41,974 nt of DNA from Guyparkeria sp. SCN-R1 (lineage in GTDB: Bacteria; Pseudomonadota; Gammaproteobacteria; Halothiobacillales; Halothiobacillaceae): positions 1-41,974 of the forward strand of contig NZ_QZMT01000016.1 of assembly GCF_003932495.1 (NCBI RefSeq). The letters are read 5' to 3'. This document shows, in pieces, positions 1-7,676 of this stretch. Made by a program: the position numbers and the translations under genes. The notes beneath the pieces were generated by a model. It did no database searches, had not been told where the DNA came from, and was given only the letters and a program-made list of their open reading frames with translations. Numbering within the stretch: position 1 is the first letter of the stretch; every line of letters starts with the position of its first letter.

Positions 1-39
1 GCGACGAGGGCTTTGGTGGCTATCTCGCTTTTACACCAC

Positions 40-68
40 TTGACTGGACACTACCCATCGTTTACACT
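40..68 (+). promoter_or_regulatory. Sigma-70 promoter of gshA
   Basis: A -35 box TTGACT (40-45) and a -10 box TACACT (63-68) are separated by exactly 17 bp. The predicted transcription start is near 75, giving a leader of about 60 nt before the gshA ATG at 136. The promoter also argues against any gshA start upstream of it. Confidence 0.6.
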
Positions 69-135
69 GTGGGCACGAAAGCGTGGTCAAGCACCGGCCC
101 GCACCCACCCCCGCGAATACCGTGACGAAAAGTCG

Positions 136-1479
136 ATGACAAACAACCATTCCGCCCTGCAACTGGACACCTCGGACTCGACCCCCGAGCTCGAAGCGAG
201 CTACTGCGGCCCGCTGTTGATGATCGAATCGCACATCATCGAGAACCGCCGCCAGATCGAGACCTGGTTCCGCGAGCAATGGCGAAAGACGCCGGCCCCC
301 TTCTACGCCTCGGTCGACCTGCGCAACGCCGGCTACAAGCTCGGCCCGGTCGACACCAACCTCTTCCCGGCCGGCTTCAACAACCTCAACCACAGCTTCG
401 ACCCGCTGGTGGTGCAGGCGATCCAGTCGGCGGTCGAGCACGCCTGCCCAGACGCGCGCGGCATGCTGATCATCCCGGAGCGCCACACGCGCAACCAGTT
501 CTACCTCGAGTCACTGGCCACCATGGCCGAGCTGTTCGAGCTGGCCGGCTTCGAGACGCGCATCGGTTCGCTCGACGCACTGGATGAGCCGGCGCACTTC
601 GACCTGCCGTCGGGCCGCACCCTGACCCAGCACCCGATCCACCGCGAAGGGCGCCGGATCGAGGTGGACGGCTTCTCGCCCTGCACCATCGTGCTCAACA
701 ACGACCTGTCGGGCGGGCGCGAGGACATCCTCGAGGACATCGAGCAGACCGTGGTGCCGCCCACGGCGCTGGGCTGGTGGCACCGCTCGAAGTTCAACCA
801 CTTCAGCCATTACCAGGCACTGGCCAATGAGCTGGCCGACCTGATCGACCTCGACCCCTGGCATCTCGCACCGATGATCCTCGACTGCGGCCAGATCGAC
901 TTCATGAAGCGCGAGGGCGAGAACTGCCTGCAGGAAAAGGTCAGCGAGATGCTCGCCGCGATCCAGAAGAAGTACGACGAGCTCGAGATCAAGGAAAAGC
1001 CCTTTGTCGTGATCAAGGCCGATGCCGGCACCTATGGCATGGGCGTGATGATGGCCCAGTCCGCCGAGGAGGTGGTCGGGCTCAACCGCAAGCAGCGCAC
1101 GCGGATGGCCGCCTCCAAGGACGGCCGCAGCATCAACCGCGTGCTGATCCAGGAAGGCATCTACAGCTTCGAGAAGCTGGGATCGAGCGGGCACGTCGCC
1201 GAGCCGGTGCTCTACATGATCGACCGCCATGTCGTCGGCGGCTTCTATCGCGTGCACACCAAGAAGGGCCAGAGCGAGAACCTCAACTCGCCCGGCGCGG
1301 AATTCGTGCCGCTGCCCTTCACCCAATCCTGCGTGACGCCAGCACCGGGCGCCTCGCCCGACAGCGACCAGAACCGGCTGTACTGCTACGGCGTGGTCGC
1401 CCGATTGGCCCTGCTGGCCGCCGCGCGCGAGCAACGCGACCTGATCGGCGGCCCAGCCGACGCCCCGTCCGCCGGCTGA
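136..1479 (+). CDS. gshA: Glutamate-cysteine ligase (T. ferrooxidans-type GshA)
   Basis: First and rate-limiting enzyme of glutathione synthesis; it joins L-glutamate to L-cysteine using ATP in the cytoplasm. The 447-residue product resembles the proteobacterial family first defined in Acidithiobacillus ferrooxidans, distinct from E. coli GshA. Visible landmarks are a conserved N-terminal block containing FNNLNHSFDP and a C-terminal block VVIKADAGTYGMGVMMA that looks like a nucleotide-binding loop. The open frame extends upstream to position 13, but that region precedes the promoter, and 136 is the first ATG after it; no strong Shine-Dalgarno is visible. gshB follows 23 bp downstream, which supports a glutathione operon. 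Confidence 0.9.
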   Translation: MTNNHSALQLDTSDSTPELEASYCGPLLMIESHIIENRRQIETWFREQWRKTPAPFYASVDLRNAGYKLGPVDTNLFPAGFNNLNHSFDPLVVQAIQSAVEHACPDARGMLIIPERHTRNQFYLESLATMAELFELAGFETRIGSLDALDEPAHFDLPSGRTLTQHPIHREGRRIEVDGFSPCTIVLNNDLSGGREDILEDIEQTVVPPTALGWWHRSKFNHFSHYQALANELADLIDLDPWHLAPMILDCGQIDFMKREGENCLQEKVSEMLAAIQKKYDELEIKEKPFVVIKADAGTYGMGVMMAQSAEEVVGLNRKQRTRMAASKDGRSINRVLIQEGIYSFEKLGSSGHVAEPVLYMIDRHVVGGFYRVHTKKGQSENLNSPGAEFVPLPFTQSCVTPAPGASPDSDQNRLYCYGVVARLALLAAAREQRDLIGGPADAPSAG

Positions 1480-1502
1480 CCCGAACCGCAAGCGGAGCCC
1501 CC

Positions 1503-2447
1503 ATGCGTATCGCCGTCGTCATGGATCCGATCGACCGGATCAAGCCCTGGAAGGACACCTCCTTCGCCTTCCTGCTCAGCGCCCAGGCCCGCGACTGGGG
1601 CTGCTGGTACATCGAGCCCGACTGGCTGTTCTTTGCCGACGGCAAGCCGCAAGCCCAAGCCGCCCCGATCACGGTGATCGATCGCGACACGGACTTCTAC
1701 ACGCTCGGAGAACGCACCGTTCACGCGCTGACGGACTTCGACATCATCCTGCAGCGCCAGGACCCGCCGATCGACCTCGACTACCACTACATCACCGGCC
1801 TGCTCTCGCTGGCCGAACAGGCCGGCGTGGTGGTCGCCAACCGCCCGGATGCCGTGCGGGCGGCCAACGAGAAACTCCTCGCCCAGCATTTCCCCGCCCT
1901 TTGCCCGCCGACGCTGGTCAGCCGTTCGATCGACCAGTTCAAGGCCTTTATCGCCCAACAGGGCGAGATCGTGGTCAAGCCACTCGATGCCATGGGCGGT
2001 AGTTCGATATTCAAGATCCACGCGGACGACGAGAACACCCAGGTGATCCTCGAGGTGATGACGCGCGACCAGACCGAGCTGGTCATGGCGCAGCGCTACC
2101 TGCCCGAGATCCGCACCGGCGACCGCCGCGTGCTGCTGATCGACGGCAAACCGGTCGATCACGCCCTGCTGCGCGTGCCGGGCGAGAAGAGTTTCCGCGC
2201 CAATCTCGCCGCCGGCGGCCGCGGCGAGGTGGTCCCGCTGCGCGAACGCGACCGCGAGATCGCCGCGACCGTCGGCCCGTGGCTGGCCGAACGCGGCTAC
2301 TGGTTCGTCGGCCTGGACGTGATCGGCGACTGGTTGACCGAGATCAACGTCACCAGCCCCACCTGCGCCCGCGAGATCAGCGCGGTCACCGGGCTGGACC
2401 TGACCGGGCAGATGCTCGACCGGCTCGCCGACCGAATCGGACGATGA
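1503..2447 (+). CDS. gshB: Glutathione synthetase
   Basis: Second step of glutathione synthesis: ATP-dependent addition of glycine to gamma-glutamylcysteine. The 314 residues match the usual length of the bacterial ATP-grasp enzyme. The N-terminal pre-ATP-grasp part begins MRIAVVMDPIDRIKP. The ATP-binding loop VVKPLDAMGGSSIF lies near residues 157-170, and the C-terminal metal and product site reads EINVTSPTCAREI. It lies 23 bp after gshA, and its stop codon overlaps the apbE start (ATGA, 2444-2447), so the two are probably translationally coupled. Confidence 0.95.
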   Translation: MRIAVVMDPIDRIKPWKDTSFAFLLSAQARDWGCWYIEPDWLFFADGKPQAQAAPITVIDRDTDFYTLGERTVHALTDFDIILQRQDPPIDLDYHYITGLLSLAEQAGVVVANRPDAVRAANEKLLAQHFPALCPPTLVSRSIDQFKAFIAQQGEIVVKPLDAMGGSSIFKIHADDENTQVILEVMTRDQTELVMAQRYLPEIRTGDRRVLLIDGKPVDHALLRVPGEKSFRANLAAGGRGEVVPLRERDREIAATVGPWLAERGYWFVGLDVIGDWLTEINVTSPTCAREISAVTGLDLTGQMLDRLADRIGR

Positions 2448-3508
2448 TCGACCGGCGCCGGCGCGCGCTGCTGGCCGGGCTCGCCGGGTTGCCGCTGGCC
2501 ACGCTGGCCGGCTGCGGGGGCGAGCCCACCTTCCGCGAGGCTGGCTTCAGCGTCTTCGGCCAGGTCTGGACCCTGCGATTCGCCGACACCCCCGCCGCGC
2601 AGATCAATGCCGCCGTGCATGCCGCCCAGGGTATCGTCGAGCCGCTCTACCGTCGCTTGCATCCCTGGCGCGACAGCGAACTGACACGCTTCAACCGCCA
2701 GCTGGCCGAGCACGGCGAGGCCGTGGCCAGCCCCGAAATTCGGGCATTGATACGGGCCGCGCGCCCCCTGTTCGAGGCCAGCGGCGGGCGCTTCGACCCG
2801 AGCATCGGTGGGCTGATCGCCCTGTGGGGCTTTCATCGGGATGCCGGCGACACGCCAATCACCCCACCCGCCGAGTCCACGCTGGACGCATGGCTGGCCG
2901 ATGCGCCCTCGCTCGACGAGGTCCGGATCGAGGGCGACCGTGTGATCACCACCAACCCGCGGACCCAGTTCGACTTCAACGCCCTGGCCGAGGGCTTCGC
3001 CGCCGAACGGGTGCTCGACGCCATCGAGGCGGCCGGGGTGAGCGACTGCCTGCTCGACTCCGGCGGCGATCTCTACACCCTGGGCCGCGCCGGCGGGCGG
3101 GACTGGCAGCTGGGCATTCGTGACCCCAGGGGCGATCCGCACGGCGCGGCGGCGCTGGGTGGCGTGCGGGTCGCAGGACGGCATGCGCTGTGCAGCTCCG
3201 GCGACTACGAGCGTCGCCTGCGCTATCAGGGCAAGAGCTTCGGTCACATCATCGATCCGCTGACCGCCCGCCCGGCGCGGCACAACAGCGGCACCACGGT
3301 GCTGGGCCGCGACCCCATAACCGCCGACGGCGCCGCCACCGCGCTGATGCTGCTCTCACCCGAGGAGGCCGAGCACGTTGCCCGGCACCTGGGGCTCGAC
3401 GGTATCCTGCTGGTAACCGAGAATGGCAGGCCGTGGCGTGATGCCGGCATGCAGTCGGCCATGTCGACGACGCCCGCCGGGCGCACGATCGACTGGCACA
3501 CGCCCTAA
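2444..3508 (+). CDS. apbE: FAD:protein FMN transferase (ApbE), lipoprotein
   Basis: Attaches FMN covalently to threonine residues of exported flavoproteins such as the NQR/RNF subunits, using FAD and a divalent metal. The ATG at 2444 overlaps the gshB stop and gives 354 residues. The N-terminus MIDRRRRALLAG...LAGCGG combines a twin-arginine-like segment with a lipobox Cys near residue 24, so the protein is probably a periplasmic lipoprotein. Family motifs are visible: DFNALAEGFA, LLDSGGDLYTLG, and the C-terminal metal-site region ADGAATALMLL. No obvious flavoprotein target is encoded nearby. Confidence 0.88.
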   Translation: MIDRRRRALLAGLAGLPLATLAGCGGEPTFREAGFSVFGQVWTLRFADTPAAQINAAVHAAQGIVEPLYRRLHPWRDSELTRFNRQLAEHGEAVASPEIRALIRAARPLFEASGGRFDPSIGGLIALWGFHRDAGDTPITPPAESTLDAWLADAPSLDEVRIEGDRVITTNPRTQFDFNALAEGFAAERVLDAIEAAGVSDCLLDSGGDLYTLGRAGGRDWQLGIRDPRGDPHGAAALGGVRVAGRHALCSSGDYERRLRYQGKSFGHIIDPLTARPARHNSGTTVLGRDPITADGAATALMLLSPEEAEHVARHLGLDGILLVTENGRPWRDAGMQSAMSTTPAGRTIDWHTP

Positions 3509-3534
3509 TCCAGAACCACCCGGAAAACGCAGGG

Positions 3535-4326
3535 ATGCCGACCAAGGGAACGACACAAACACACCACCGCCCCGGCGACCTCGCCGCGAACCCCGCGCTG
3601 GGCTCGTCCCGCGTATTGCCGATCGCCATCGGGCTGGCCGTGCTGGCCCACGTCGGCCTGCTGCTACTCGAAATCACCCGCCCCGAAGCCGAACGGCGCC
3701 CGGTCATCGAGATCACCCTGGATGCCCCCGAGGCTGAACGCAGCGTTGATGCGGGCCGGGAGACCGATGCCGTCAATCGCGAGCTGCCGGCCGACCCGAT
3801 GCTCGCCGGTCAGCGCGGCCCGGACAGCCCCACCGACACCCTCAAGGAAGACGGGCAGGGCCCGCAGCAGGAAGGTGCCTGGGCGGCGAGCGACACGCCG
3901 CGCCGCATCTCCACCCAGGATCAGATCGACCAGCTCTACGAACAAGTCAACGAGGCACTGCGCACCGGCTACGCCACCAGCCGCACGCAGGGCGGCCCTG
4001 CCGGGCGCTATCTCGCACGCTGGAAGCGCCAGGTCGAGGCCTACGGCAATCAGCATTATCCCGATGCGCTGGTGCAGCAGAACCTCTCGGGACAGGTGAT
4101 CCTCGAGGTGACCATCGGCAAGGGCGGGCACGTGCTCAACCTCGCCATTCGCCAGTCGTCCGGCAACCCGATCCTCGACAACGCCGCACGCAACCTCCTG
4201 CAGGCCGCTGCCCCCTATCCGGCGTTCCCCGACGAACTGGCCGCCCGGCACGATCGCCTGGTGATCACGCGCACCTGGGTCTTCACCAGCGACCGCCGGC
4301 TGCTCGACGAGGCGACAAGCCCTTGA
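3535..4326 (+). CDS. TonB-family energy transducer
   Basis: A 263-residue inner-membrane protein of the TonB family, which couples the proton-motive force through ExbB/ExbD to outer-membrane receptors. Residues ~26-46 form one transmembrane segment (VLPIAIGLAVLAHVGLLLLE). A variable, charged periplasmic linker follows. The C-terminal ~90 residues carry a TonB_C-type domain (HYPDALVQQNLSGQVILEVT...SSGNPILDNAA). The usual Pro-rich X-Pro repeats are weak, so it may be one of the TonB paralogues found beside gshB in many gammaproteobacteria rather than the siderophore TonB. It starts 26 bp after apbE. No exbB or exbD is present in the window. Confidence 0.8.
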   Translation: MPTKGTTQTHHRPGDLAANPALGSSRVLPIAIGLAVLAHVGLLLLEITRPEAERRPVIEITLDAPEAERSVDAGRETDAVNRELPADPMLAGQRGPDSPTDTLKEDGQGPQQEGAWAASDTPRRISTQDQIDQLYEQVNEALRTGYATSRTQGGPAGRYLARWKRQVEAYGNQHYPDALVQQNLSGQVILEVTIGKGGHVLNLAIRQSSGNPILDNAARNLLQAAAPYPAFPDELAARHDRLVITRTWVFTSDRRLLDEATSP

Positions 4327-4356
4327 TTGACAACCGACAGCCCCATTCGGCGGGCG

Positions 4357-4385
4357 TTGCGCTCACCGGACACCGCCCCTATACT
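4357..4385 (+). promoter_or_regulatory. Sigma-70 promoter upstream of dksA
   Basis: A -35 TTGCGC (4357-4362) and -10 TATACT (4380-4385) have a 17-bp spacer. The start would be near 4392, leaving a leader of about 170 nt before the dksA ATG. The remaining 4386-4561 holds no gene that I can recognise. Confidence 0.55.
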
Positions 4386-4561
4386 TGCCCGTCGCCCGTT
4401 CTCGGCCACGGACCGGAGGACGAGGCAGGCAGCGGCCCCGGCGCGATCCGCGCGATTGCACAACGTCCGGGGCGGCCCCGAAAGGGCCCGTTCCGCGAGT
4501 CGTCATTCGGCGCTTTCACATTCAATTACAGCGTCTGCTCGGGCAGAGGTGGTGGATAAAC

Positions 4562-4978
4562 ATGGCAGTTGAACTCCCGGAAGGTTACAAGCCCTCGGAA
4601 GACGAGGAATACATGAACCCGATGCAGCTGGAGTACTTCCGGCAGAAGCTCATGACCTGGCGCGACCAGTTGATGGTCGAGTCGGATTCGACCATCAACC
4701 ACCTGCGCGAAGAGAACTGGCAGGAGCCCGACATCAACGATCGCGCCACGCTGGAATCCGACGCCGCGCTCGAGCTGCGCACCCGCGATCGTTATCGCAA
4801 GCTGATCAACAAGATCGACAAGGCACTCAAGCGCATCAACGACGGCGATTACGGCTTCTGCGAGGAGACCGGTGACGAGATCGGCCTCAAGCGCCTGGAA
4901 GCCCGCCCGATCGCCACCCTGACGATCGAGGCCCAGGAGCGCCACGAGCGCCTCGAGCGTGTCCAGCGCGATGATTGA
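4562..4978 (+). CDS. dksA: DksA-type RNA polymerase-binding regulator, Cys-poor
   Basis: DksA binds the RNA polymerase secondary channel and works with ppGpp to adjust rRNA, tRNA and amino-acid promoters. The start at 4562 gives 138 residues beginning MAVELPEGYKPSEDEEYMNP. The coiled-coil tip DINDRA keeps the family D-x-x-D-x-A residues that reach the active site. The C-terminal globular part reads YGFCEETGDEIGLKRLEARPIATLTIEAQERHE, so three of the four zinc-finger cysteines of E. coli DksA are replaced and only one Cys remains. This resembles the zinc-independent DksA forms known from Pseudomonas DksA2 and alphaproteobacteria. Its stop overlaps the next gene. Confidence 0.9.
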   Translation: MAVELPEGYKPSEDEEYMNPMQLEYFRQKLMTWRDQLMVESDSTINHLREENWQEPDINDRATLESDAALELRTRDRYRKLINKIDKALKRINDGDYGFCEETGDEIGLKRLEARPIATLTIEAQERHERLERVQRDD

Positions 4979-5552
4979 TGCGGTACGCCGTCTCGCGGCT
5001 GCCGCTCTGGCCGCCGCGCTGACACTGACGGCCCTGCCGGCAGCCGCCGACACCCAGGTGCGGCTGAATACCAGTCACGGCGCCATCCTCATCGAGCTGT
5101 TCGACGACAAGGCACCTGCCACGGTCGACAACTTCCTCGCCTATGTCCGTGACGGGTTCTACGAGGACACCATCTTCCACCGCGTGATCCCGGGCTTCGT
5201 CGTCCAGGTTGGCGGCTATACCGCCGACTTCGAGCGCAAGGCCACCCGGGCCCCGGTCGAGAACGAGGCCGACAACGGTCTGAAGAATCTCCATGGCACG
5301 CTATCGATGGCGCGCACCAACGACCCGGACTCGGCCACCTCGCAGTTCTTCATCAATCTCGCCGACAATGACTTCCTTGATCGTCAAGCCGGCAAGCCCG
5401 GCTATGCCGTTTTCGGCCGGGTGATCGAGGGGCTGGACAACGTCGAGGCGATCGCCGCCATCCCGACCGGGGCAGCCGGCCCGTTCCGCCAGGACGTGCC
5501 CCGCGAGACCGTGCGGATCGAATCGGCGCACATTGTCGAGCCTGCCGAATAA
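4971..5552 (+). CDS. ppiA: Periplasmic cyclophilin-type peptidyl-prolyl isomerase
   Basis: Catalyses cis/trans isomerisation of Xaa-Pro bonds in exported proteins. The ATG at 4971 overlaps the dksA stop by 8 nt and gives 193 residues; a GTG at 4959 is also possible. The N-terminus MIDAVRRLAAAALAAALTL...AAADT is a signal peptide cut after AAA. Cyclophilin signatures are clear: FHRVIPGFVVQVGG and the block SMARTNDPDSATSQFFINLA, with the active-site Arg in FHRVIPG. Length and motifs fit PpiA. It is translationally linked to dksA, an arrangement without obvious functional logic. Confidence 0.9.
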   Translation: MIDAVRRLAAAALAAALTLTALPAAADTQVRLNTSHGAILIELFDDKAPATVDNFLAYVRDGFYEDTIFHRVIPGFVVQVGGYTADFERKATRAPVENEADNGLKNLHGTLSMARTNDPDSATSQFFINLADNDFLDRQAGKPGYAVFGRVIEGLDNVEAIAAIPTGAAGPFRQDVPRETVRIESAHIVEPAE

Positions 5553-5610
5553 CCGGCGTGCAGGGGTTCCCTCTCCCTAGATCCCGCCGCCAGACCCCGT
5601 CAACGGGCGC

Positions 5611-6759
5611 ATGAACCACGAGCAACCTCAGGTCCGTTTCGTCACCCATGGCGAAGAACTCGACGCCCTGCTCGAGGCCATGCGCGCGGCTCGCTACCTG
5701 CCGCTGGACACCGAGTTCGTCCGCGAGCGCACCTACTTTCCCCAGCTCGCCCTGCTGCAAATCGCCACCAGCGACACCGTCTGGCTGGTCGACCCGATCG
5801 CCGAGCTCGATCTCACGCCCTTCTGGCAGGCGCTGGTCACGCGTGACACCCCGGTGGTCCTGCATGCCGGCGATCAGGACCTCGACCTGATCCTCACGGC
5901 CGCCGGACGACTGCCGCCGCAGGTGTTCGACACCCAGATCGCGGCCGAACTGCTCGGCATCGGCGGCCAATTGAGTTACGCGGCCCTGACCGAGGCCCTG
6001 CTTGGCACCCGTCTGGACAAGGGCGAGACACGCAGCGACTGGCTTGCCCGCCCTCTGAGCCACACGCAGCTGAACTACGCCGTGCAGGATGTCGCGCAGC
6101 TCCACGCTCTCTACCCGCTACTCGAGCAACGCCTGCAAGACGCCGGGCGCCTCGACTGGATGGCCGAAGAGATGGCACGGCAATGTGACCCGGCGCGCTT
6201 CACCCCGCCCGACGAGCAACGCTGGCAAAAGATCCGTGGCGTGCAGACGCTCAACCGGGCCGGTCTGGCGGTACTGCAGGTCCTCGCGGCCTGGCGGGAA
6301 CGGCTGGCACGCGAACAGGACCGGCCGCGCCGTTGGGTATGGGGCGACCAGGCGATGCTGGACCTCGCCCACGCCATCGCGCGACAGACCGCCAAGGCCG
6401 ACAACCCGCCGAGTGCCGAGGCCATCACCGACCAGATCATCCGCGCTCGATCCCCGCTAGGCCGGGATTCGAGCGCCCAGGACGCGCTCGGTCAGGAGAT
6501 CGCGGCGGCACTGGCCGGCGATCCGGCCGACTGGCCGCGGCTGTCGCGTCCACCGGCACTGCCGCCAGCGCAGCGCGAGCTGGTAAAATCCCGACAGGCA
6601 AGGCTGGTCACCGTCGCCGAGGAGCACGCCATCAGCCCCTCTCGGCTGGCCACCAGCGCCGAACTCAGACAACAGCTGGCCAATCCGGATCGGCCATCTA
6701 GGCTCACGCAGGGCTGGCGAGCCCCACTGCTCGCGCCCATCCTGCAGGCACCCGACTAG
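5611..6759 (+). CDS. rnd: Ribonuclease D
   Basis: 3'-5' exoribonuclease of the DEDD family that trims tRNA and other small-RNA precursors. The product is 382 residues, close to the E. coli enzyme. Exo I is LPLDTEFVRERTYFPQ (~residues 30-45), Exo II contains LHAGDQDLDLI, and Exo III reads LNYAVQDVAQL with the conserved Tyr and Asp. An HRDC-type domain follows from about residue 205 (RWQKIRGVQTL onward). The TAG stop at 6757-6759 directly abuts the first base of the inverted-repeat element at 6760. Confidence 0.93.
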   Translation: MNHEQPQVRFVTHGEELDALLEAMRAARYLPLDTEFVRERTYFPQLALLQIATSDTVWLVDPIAELDLTPFWQALVTRDTPVVLHAGDQDLDLILTAAGRLPPQVFDTQIAAELLGIGGQLSYAALTEALLGTRLDKGETRSDWLARPLSHTQLNYAVQDVAQLHALYPLLEQRLQDAGRLDWMAEEMARQCDPARFTPPDEQRWQKIRGVQTLNRAGLAVLQVLAAWRERLAREQDRPRRWVWGDQAMLDLAHAIARQTAKADNPPSAEAITDQIIRARSPLGRDSSAQDALGQEIAAALAGDPADWPRLSRPPALPPAQRELVKSRQARLVTVAEEHAISPSRLATSAELRQQLANPDRPSRLTQGWRAPLLAPILQAPD

Positions 6760-7025
6760 GGAAGGTCTGCACGAATCCGATATCGCTCTGCGCGCACTGA
6801 GCCGCGCAGATGCAAGGCGCTCGTCCGCCGTGAAAGAGTTATTCTCTTTCCAAGGACGACAACACCGCAGATGCGCGGCTCAGAGCGCGCCCTGCGGGGC
6901 TTGGCGAGCCTTCCGTGCTCGGTGTTGCGCCGTCTTGACGTGGCCACCGGCACGTCGGCGACGACGCGCGTTGATCACGAATGGCTCGCCAAGCCAGAGT
7001 GATATCGGATTCGCGCAGACCTTCC
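6760..7025 (-). mobile_element. 266-bp MITE-like structured element, copy A
   Basis: A non-coding element bounded by a 31-bp terminal inverted repeat (6760-6790 and 6995-7025, 29 of 31 matching), with outer consensus GGAAGGTCTGCRCGAATCC. Inside are a perfect 13-bp inverted repeat (6898-6910 with 6983-6995), a 16-bp inverted repeat with one mismatch (6792-6807 with 6873-6888) and a 7-bp hairpin with a 5-nt loop (6832-6850). Read on the minus strand it aligns with copy B at 11997-12261, sharing blocks GCAACACCGAG, AAGCCCCGCAGGGCG and GCGCCTTGCATCTG. No ORF or target duplication is evident. It fills the gap between rnd and bolA. Confidence 0.8.
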
Positions 7026-7058
7026 TCAAACCCGCACGACCCGGAGGACCTTCCGCAG

Positions 7059-7283
7059 ATGACCGACAACGAGATCATCGAGCTGATCCAGGCCGAACTG
7101 CCCGACGCCCGCGTACGGCCGGACGGTGAAGGCTGCAATTTCCGCATCGCCGTGACCAGCAGCGCCTTTGTCGGCAAGTCCCTGCTGCAGCAACACCAGA
7201 TCCTCAATCGCATCCTCAAGCCGTCGCTTGATTCGGGCGAGCTGCATGCCGTCACCTACGACACGCGGACGCCCGACAGCTGA
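7059..7283 (+). CDS. BolA/IbaG-family protein
   Basis: A 74-residue BolA-family protein; such proteins pair with monothiol glutaredoxins and take part in Fe-S cluster or iron homeostasis. The start at 7059 is supported by GGAGG at 7043-7047; the longer upstream frame would run into the inverted-repeat element. The sequence MTDNEIIELIQAELPDARV...FRIAVTSSAFVGKSLLQQHQILNRIL...GELHAVTYDTRTP shows the BolA core with the C-terminal His in LHAVTYDT. The short form resembles IbaG more than BolA itself. It is usually found near murA or toluene-tolerance genes, which are absent here. Confidence 0.85.
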   Translation: MTDNEIIELIQAELPDARVRPDGEGCNFRIAVTSSAFVGKSLLQQHQILNRILKPSLDSGELHAVTYDTRTPDS

Positions 7284-7305
7284 TACGCCCAGACTTGCGC
7301 CACCC

Positions 7306-7320
7306 GGGGTGAGTCACCCC
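7306..7320. repeat. 15-bp palindrome GGGGTGAGTCACCCC
   Basis: A perfect dyad with 7-bp arms around one central G, between the bolA stop and the DUF1244 start. No T-run follows, only further C residues, so a Rho-independent terminator is unlikely. An operator is possible. Confidence 0.4.
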
Positions 7321-7355
7321 CCCAAGTGAATAAAACCGTTACGCGAGGGACCCTC

Positions 7356-7607
7356 ATGGCCATCGATTCCAGCAACCGTGATCAGATCGAGGCCGCCGCC
7401 TTCCGCCGGCTGGTGGCTCACCTGCAGGAACGCACCGACGTGCAGAACATCGACCTGATGAACCTGGCCGGCTTCTGCCGCAACTGCCTGTCACGCTGGT
7501 TGCGCGAGGAGGCCGAGAAGCAGGGCATCGACCTGGAGGATGCCGAGGCGCGCGAACACGTCTACGGCATGCCCTACGAGGAGTGGAAGGCCCGCTACCA
7601 GAAATAG
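7356..7607 (+). CDS. DUF1244 family protein
   Basis: A small conserved protein of 83 residues with no established biochemical role. It has the DUF1244 signature: AAAFRRLVAHLQERTDVQNIDLMNLAGFCRNCLSRWL and the C-terminal GMPYEEWKARYQ. The FCRNC motif holds two Cys that could bind metal or form a redox pair. The ATG at 7356 was chosen because the family begins there; an in-frame GTG at 7326 would add ten unrelated residues. It is followed by a strong terminator and may be transcribed alone or with bolA. Confidence 0.85.
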   Translation: MAIDSSNRDQIEAAAFRRLVAHLQERTDVQNIDLMNLAGFCRNCLSRWLREEAEKQGIDLEDAEAREHVYGMPYEEWKARYQK

Positions 7608-7622
7608 GTCGGGCCCAATAAA

Positions 7623-7655
7623 AACGCCCGGACCAGCATGGCCCGGGCGTTTTTT
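7623..7655. terminator. Bidirectional Rho-independent terminator
   Basis: A 9-bp stem AACGCCCGG / CCGGGCGTT (7623-7631 with 7643-7651) has A-residues before it and a T-run after it. It can therefore end the DUF1244 gene (+) and the convergent gene at 7677 (-). Confidence 0.8.
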
Positions 7656-7676
7656 GTGACGCGACGTGCAGCGCGC

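Noticed and set aside
7306-7320. Palindrome as a bolA terminator
   Set aside because: No T-run follows it; kept only as a repeat or possible operator.
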